Shown here: piece after piece, positions 58,701 through 64,000 of the stretch
Numbering within the stretch: position 1 is the stretch's first letter
Layout of the letters: each line of letters begins with the position of its first letter
DNA from: Hofstenia miamia
Taxonomy: Eukaryota > Xenacoelomorpha > Acoela
Length of the DNA: 64,000 nucleotides
Reading direction: 5' to 3'
NCBI GenBank assembly: GCA_004352715.1
Contig: SCFE01000059.1
Span: forward strand, 1,844,812 to 1,908,811
Translations under genes and position numbers: made by a program
The notes under the pieces: model-generated
The model's database searches: none
What the model was told of the DNA's origin: nothing
Seen by the model: the letters and a program-made list of their open reading frames with translations, nothing else

Positions 58701-60640
58701 AAGCTAAATGTGGTAATGGTGAAAGGTACTTATGCCCTGCCTCATATCAACAACTCACTATCCAAAGTGAGTGAGTTTAAATACTTTTCTTGCCTGGACC
58801 TTTGTAAGGCCTATTAGCTGGTCCCAATGAAATTACAAGATGTGGAAAAAACAGCATTCATTATGGCTGACAGTTTTTAGTGCTGTTACATGGTTGTGTA
58901 ATACTCAAGCCTTATTCCAGTGATACATTATGAGAATGTTAGAAGACAGAAAGCATAGTTTGGAACCTGGAGTGATGGCATATATTGATGGTATTTTGAT
59001 ATCAAGTCATACAATAACAGAAGATTTGATAAAGTTGTCAGAAACATTAAAAATAGCATACAATGTGGGACTAAAGGTTAATATTAATTGAAAGCTTCCT
59101 TCCTGGGAAGAGTAATCAAGCAGAAGTCAATTACCATCAAGAAAAATGTAAGGGATTTGATTGATAAAATAAAGGTGCCTTAAACAAAAAAGTATATTCA
59201 GAGGATAATGGGGTTCTTGAATTACTATGGTTTATGTATCTCAAGCCTTGCAGGAAAGACCAAACTGATTTCAAAATTATTGAGGAAGAACATCATATTT
59301 CAGTGGACAATGAAACACAAAGATGAGCTGAGAGTGATAGGAAGATTTCAAAAAGTTACCATTGTTAAACACTCCAAATTATAATTTGCTGTTTATAGTT
59401 AATTGCAATGCTAGCACTGAATCAATTGGTGCAATCATTAGTCAAACTTGAGAATGGGAAAGAATACCCTATGCAGTTTTTTTGTAGAAAATTGTGTCAA
59501 AGTGAGGTAAATTATGGTTCCACAAATCTAAAAATGTTAGCATTAGTAGAGAGCCAAAGAAATTACTATATTTTTTATTGGGAAGAAACTTCACCAACTG
59601 GACAGGTAGCAGTGGTCTGTCATAGCTAAAGAAGTTTTCAGGAGATCAAATTACCACCTTTGCAATATTGATTGAATATCTGACAGACTTCATCTTTGAG
59701 ATAAAGCATAGAAAGACTACACTGCATACTAATTCTGATTTGTGGACCTCACTGCCTCCCTATGAGAGAGATTTAAGGAACCTCAAAGCAGAAGTGAAGA
59801 AGTTTGACTTCTTACCAACATCACAGTTTGAGGAACTACCAGAAATTAACATAGACAGACAGGGTCAGACTGTGCTACCCATTATAATGAAAGAAGAAAT
59901 TTCAGAGGAGGATATCATCCAACATCAAGAAGGAAATCAAGTGTGGAAAGAGATCATAAAAAAGACTTAAAGATCCAAATGCACTGCTAAGCAAACTATT
60001 GCTAACATATTTTAGGATGTATAACTTTAAGTTAATTAGAGGCAGATTACTATATGCTGTGATTCATAAAAACAGACAAGCTGTGCCTGATTACTATAAA
60101 CAAGATCTGATCAGAAAAGTGCATGAGGGAGTTCACATGGGAATCAGACAGACAGAGAATGCATTTAACAATCAATACATGTGTTCAAGTGGCAGAGGAC
60201 ATAATTATTAAATTTGAAATATGTCAACTTGTAAGTGATACTCATTGTAACAAGCAGAGAGCAAAGTTAACTAAAACCATAGAGAAAGACCAAATGAAAT
60301 CATACATTTTGATTAAGAGAAATTATTTTTAGATGATGAAGGGACAATAATGTACTGGTGATTGTATACAATTTTGCTAAACATGCCAGATTCATACCAC
60401 TGAGAAGCACCATTTCTAAATCAGTCACAAAGTCTCTGATGAATGAGTCAATATTAAAGTTTGGGCCCATAACTAAAATTGCTACAGACAGTGGTCTACA
60501 ATTTGAAAGTAATATATTTAAGGAATTGATGGAGAACATGGAAGTGGTCCATGACACAACAACAGCATATAATCCCTAGGCCAATAGGGCCATAGAGAGA
60601 TTGAGCAGAACTTTAATAAAATTATTACATATAATGATCT
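55760..60640 (+). pseudogene. Ty3/gypsy LTR retrotransposon relic (gag-pol)
   Basis: Order of remains: gag helical part (56100-56460) and capsid-like LPKFLGKFNKNSQAFNEWF (about 56925), zinc knuckle CRKCGMKGYYKGDC (57566-57607, His changed to Tyr), protease-end text ILG.DLIE then IDCRHRTITFKK (about 57930-58000), reverse transcriptase with DLCKAY-type block and YIDGILIS at 58981 (second Asp of YIDD lost), RNase H (SIGAII, FFCRKLCQSEVNYGSTNL, 59400-59600), integrase zinc finger region (GVHMGIRQTE, about 60139) and core (FGPITKIATDSGLQFES, about 60454). This gag-PR-RT-RH-IN order identifies Ty3/gypsy. Stops and frameshifts are numerous throughout; no LTR pair was recognised. Confidence 0.85.
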
Positions 60641-61430
60641 CCAGATTGCAATGTGTATTTGCACATTATGAATTTCACACAATCATATCTAAATTAATGA
60701 TTAATAAATTAAGTGATATATCACAGTATAAAACACATGATAAATAAAAGTTTAAACAAAATCAAGTAAAAATGTTTATTAACAAACAAACAATATTCTA
60801 TTTATGATAAAGTCTGTAATAAATTTAACATCAGACTGCAAATTCACAGCAATTTATTAAAATAAAATTGATTCTGTTTTAAAAGAAATATCTGTAAAAC
60901 TAACTAGAGATAGTTTTGCAAAAAGTGTTAAGAATAAAAACAATATCTGAAATTTAATTATAAAAATAGCTTACTGAAAAGTTTGAAATCTTTCAGAGTA
61001 GTTGTCTTTCATCAATGTGAAATTCCATTATGCTGGCTATGTATATTCTTATGTGTTGAAAGTTGCATGCATTAGTAATGTCAACATTATGGTTTTATCT
61101 ATATGCATTGTTCAACTGTCAGAATGTAACAAACTATAAACACAGTACAGCCATTTAAAATTCCATTATACTACTGTGTGTACAAAGTTGCATCTCTCTA
61201 CAGACAATTGTTAAGATTGTGTAATTTGTTATCTATTGTTCAACTGTCAAAAATGTATCCAATTGTAAAGATTGTTATCTACCAAACATGAAATCCCTTT
61301 ACAATTATAACAATTAAAACACTTTCAAATCATATAAAACTAGAATTTTGTCACAAGTTGGAAAACAATCTCTATTATTACATGTTTTTCCCAATTTATA
61401 CAATTATGTTTACAGGCCTATGACTCTTCA
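60641..61430. other. AT-rich, CpG-poor sequence after the gypsy relic
   Basis: TTGTTCAACTGTCA occurs twice (about 61106 and 61236) with related surroundings, hinting at a decayed duplication. No gene is seen. Confidence 0.35.
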
Positions 61431-61440
61431 ATGTTTTTAG

Positions 61441-61620
61441 ACTTACACTTCTTTTCCAATGTTTTTTCACAGTTGTGACTTACATTTCTTTTCCAAAATT
61501 TTTCCATGTTTGTGACTTAAATTTCTTTTCCAATGTTTTTTTCATGTTTATGAATTACATTTCTTTTCCAATGTTTTTTCACATTTGTGACTTCCTTTTC
61601 TAATGATTTCACATTTGTAG
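61441..61620. repeat. Minisatellite, 37-38 bp period, about 5 units
   Basis: Units start at 61441, 61478, 61515, 61553 and 61590 with ACTTACATTTCTTTTCCAAT and TTTTTCA.ATTTGTG. Confidence 0.8.
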
Positions 61621-61621
61621 T

Positions 61622-61925
61622 AACTTTTTTACACATTTATAGACTTTTACATGGGTATTCCACTTTATACATTTTTTCACTTTATATGGTTTGTCCCTTT
61701 TTTTACATATTTATAGACTTTTACATGGGTTTTCCACTTTGTAAATTTTTTTTCACTTTATATGGTTTGTCACTTTTTTACACATTTATAGACTTTTACA
61801 TGGGTATTCCACTTTATACATTTTTTTCACTTTATATGGTTTGTCACTTTTTTACATATTTATAGACTTTTACATGGGTTTTCCACTTTATACATTTTTT
61901 CACTTCATATGGTTTGTCACTTTGA
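61622..61925. repeat. Minisatellite, 74-75 bp period, about 4 units
   Basis: ATTTATAGACTTTTACATGG recurs at 61635, 61709, 61784 and 61858, each followed by CCACTTTATAC and CACTTTATATGGTTTGTC. The open frame across it is a by-product of the period being close to a multiple of three. Confidence 0.85.
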
Positions 61926-63255
61926 ACAAAATGAAAATTTCATGATGGTATTAGTATAAACTTTCAAGAATTAGTAAGAAAAACATATATACATATAAAT
62001 ATGACTAATCTTTGTTGTAAATTCAGATTTTATTTTAGTATTTTAAAGAATGAATGGTTTTTTATTTAATATTGAATGTAAATATAAATTTTAATGCATT
62101 CTACAAATCAATGATTGATAAAGTACTTGCAGTTACATAATAGTTTATGAATTTTAAAATAAAAACTTTATACTTAGAAAGTGTTAACATTCACATTTTT
62201 CTTCAGTCAAAGAGTAAATTTTGATAATCACAAATGAATACATAGTGCCATTTCAAAAATGAATCAATTAGATGTCATGAAACTCACAAAACATTTTTAA
62301 TTACAAAAAGACTAACACATTTTCATAAAAAATACATTTATGCAAAAATGATTAAATTTATTGATTTTACAAAACTTAGTTGTACACAGTTTGCAAAATA
62401 GCATTAAGTGCTCATGAAATTGGAAAATTATTATGGTTATTAAAGTAATTCTACAAAACATATAACTTCAAGTGAAAAGAAGCAAAATTTTTCAATTGAA
62501 GATGAATGTCAAAGCTATATAATATAAATTTAAGTATATGTATAGTACTTAAAACTTAATTTAATTAATACATACTTGTTTATCAGATTATAAAAACACA
62601 ACAGCAATCATTAAGTAATTTAAACTACAATTTGTACATTAGGTATTAAAAAAACTTAGGAGCATTTTCTAAATATAGAAATAAATAGCTTATATTACAA
62701 TGATAAGAAACTGATAAAATGAAATAAATACTTCTTCAAGGCAGTTTAGTCATTGTATTCAAATATATAATATATATCTCACAATATGCAATTAGGAAAA
62801 CCAGATTTTAACTCCATTTTCACATTAAATGTTTTAAAATCATATAGTGATTGAGATTTTTTGCTAGAGATTTTGTTATAATTTTTAAAGCAAAGCATTA
62901 GAGAGAATACCAATATATTTTGAATTTCCAAGTATTTTTAGACTATTTGAGAGTTTCAAATATGTATTATTATTACTAGATTTAGTTCCAGTTTTGATGT
63001 AATGCTACAAGTTTTAATACATCTGACACTTTTCCTTTGTTATGGTTTCTTTAATACATGTTTTAACACACTTGACAAATATTCATTTTACATAATATTT
63101 TGACTTTGCATACACCTCCACTTTACGTTTCTAAATGCATAGACCTTGAAACTATATTCTCTAAACCAATAAATATCAATGTTTTACTTAGCTATTAATT
63201 TAACATGCAATTCACATTCAAATTTAGCATGAGGGGATAATGAATGAAATAAAGT
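61926..63255. other. AT-rich, CpG-poor sequence between minisatellites
   Basis: No gene or clear repeat. The stretch at 61924-62140 resembles 63680-63900 in order of words (ATGAAAATTTCATGA, AGTATAAACTTTCAA, TTGTTGTAAATTCAGA, TAATGGTTTT), so a ~200-bp unit may be duplicated. Confidence 0.4.
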
Positions 63256-63257
63256 AA

Positions 63258-63540
63258 TTGGTCCTTTTGGTGATTTGTTTTGTGTTTTCAAAAATAATTA
63301 TTTGCCTTTGGGATATTTAATTTTCCTTTTGTTGATTCAGTTTGTCTTTTAGAAAAAAAATATTTGCCTTTGGGATATTTAATTTTCTATTTGGTCATTT
63401 GTTTTGTCTTTTTGAAAACAATTATTTGCCTTTGGGATATTTCATTTTCCTTTTAGTGATTTGTTTTGTCTTTTTGAAAACAATTATTTGCCTTTGGGAT
63501 ATTTCATTTTCCTTTTAGTGATTTGTTTTGCCTTTTTGAG
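63258..63540. repeat. Minisatellite, 62 bp period, about 4.5 units
   Basis: TTTGCCTTTGGGATATTT recurs at 63301, 63363, 63425 and 63487, with TGATTTGTTTTGTCTTTTTG between. The last two units are almost identical. Confidence 0.85.
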
Positions 63541-64000
63541 CAAGGATATTAAAAGTGTAAAAACATTATGAAAGTTAGTAATATTAACTTTTAAAATACA
63601 AAAATAACTTACATTATTGAATGAATTCAACCATCACCACTTGGATCATTGTGAAAACTGAATAATGTGTTCAAATGAAGATATCTTTACATCACAAGCA
63701 TTGAACAAAATGCAAACTTCATGACAGTTTTAGTATGAACTTCAAAAAACAAGAAAGAAAAACGTACATACACTTAAATTCAACAATTCCTTGTTGTATA
63801 TTCAGAGTTTTTTGTATTTTGAAGCATTAATGGTTTTGTTTTTATATGTTTTATTTAATATCACATGTAAATACCCATTTTAAGGCATTCTACAAATTAC
63901 ATTATGTAGTTGAACAATAAATTTTACTATTTGCTGAAAAGATTACACAATATATAGAATACACATTAATAAACTTTGTTTGACAAGATGACTTCTACTG

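Noticed and set aside
61587-61865. 92-codon frame with repeated FYMG text
   Set aside because: Product of the 75-bp minisatellite; composition and period explain it.
1-64000. CRISPR arrays, operons, bacterial-type promoters, tRNA or rRNA genes
   Set aside because: None seen; the tandem repeats lack spacer structure and the genes are intron-containing animal genes.

Overview
The window is AT-rich genomic DNA from an invertebrate animal. Genes have spliceosomal introns with GT-AG ends, two of them only 41 nt. There are many (TA)n runs and a dense, varied transposon load: Tc1, mariner, hAT, MITEs, Penelope-like, non-LTR and Ty3/gypsy. The DDX18 helicase, rhodopsin-class GPCR and MADF protein are animal-type genes. 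The phylum cannot be fixed from the sequence; a cnidarian or flatworm-like source is only a guess. Five stretches of N (single bases at 1425 and 22455, a 20-base gap, and gaps of 916 and 1000 bases) mark scaffold joins. At two of them the flanking sequence is duplicated.

Layout. 1-1424: a short-repeat cluster, then a partial two-exon gene for a basic, coiled-coil-like protein that stops at an N. 1426-2044: part of a non-LTR reverse transcriptase (minus strand). 2560-3165: copies of an ACTCGA-rich dispersed repeat. 3462-4145: the last three exons of an unidentified multi-pass membrane protein, with a poly(A) signal. 5764-16766: a complete eight-exon DDX18/Has1-type DEAD-box helicase. Its two approximately 4 kb introns hold a 686-bp hAT element with a perfect 8-bp target duplication, an internally deleted mariner, and a foldback-like element with a nested MITE. 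18040-22850: a dispersed repeat, a frameshifted Penelope-like element next to LINE-like remains, and the 3' end of a non-LTR element. 25706-26653: an intact single-exon GPCR (minus strand). 27215-32300: dispersed repeats, a MITE, a near-perfect 235-bp palindrome and hAT remains. 32952-34247: an apparently intact Tc1 element with perfect 29-bp ends (target TA included).

35811-43837 is a three-exon MADF-domain gene. Its 5' flank comes from a dispersed repeat, and its 7.1 kb second intron contains a 1035-bp hAT-like element, a Tc1 relic, a non-LTR relic and another copy of the 5'-flank repeat. 44049-45609 holds two mariner/Tc1-type relics. 48470-54060 is repeats, a decayed non-LTR element (49640-51680) and a MITE (52237-52470). 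55007-55746 is a GC-rich 740-bp insertion between 12-bp direct repeats. Its first ~95 nt fit the core of an HDV-like self-cleaving ribozyme, as seen at the 5' ends of some LINEs; this is the most interesting item in the window. 55760-60640 is a heavily mutated Ty3/gypsy element poor in CpG. 61441-63540 holds three minisatellites.

The host genes (helicase for ribosome assembly, membrane receptor, DNA-binding protein) have no evident shared pathway. What links the region is repeated insertion of mobile elements into introns and flanks without breaking the reading frames of the DDX18 and MADF genes.
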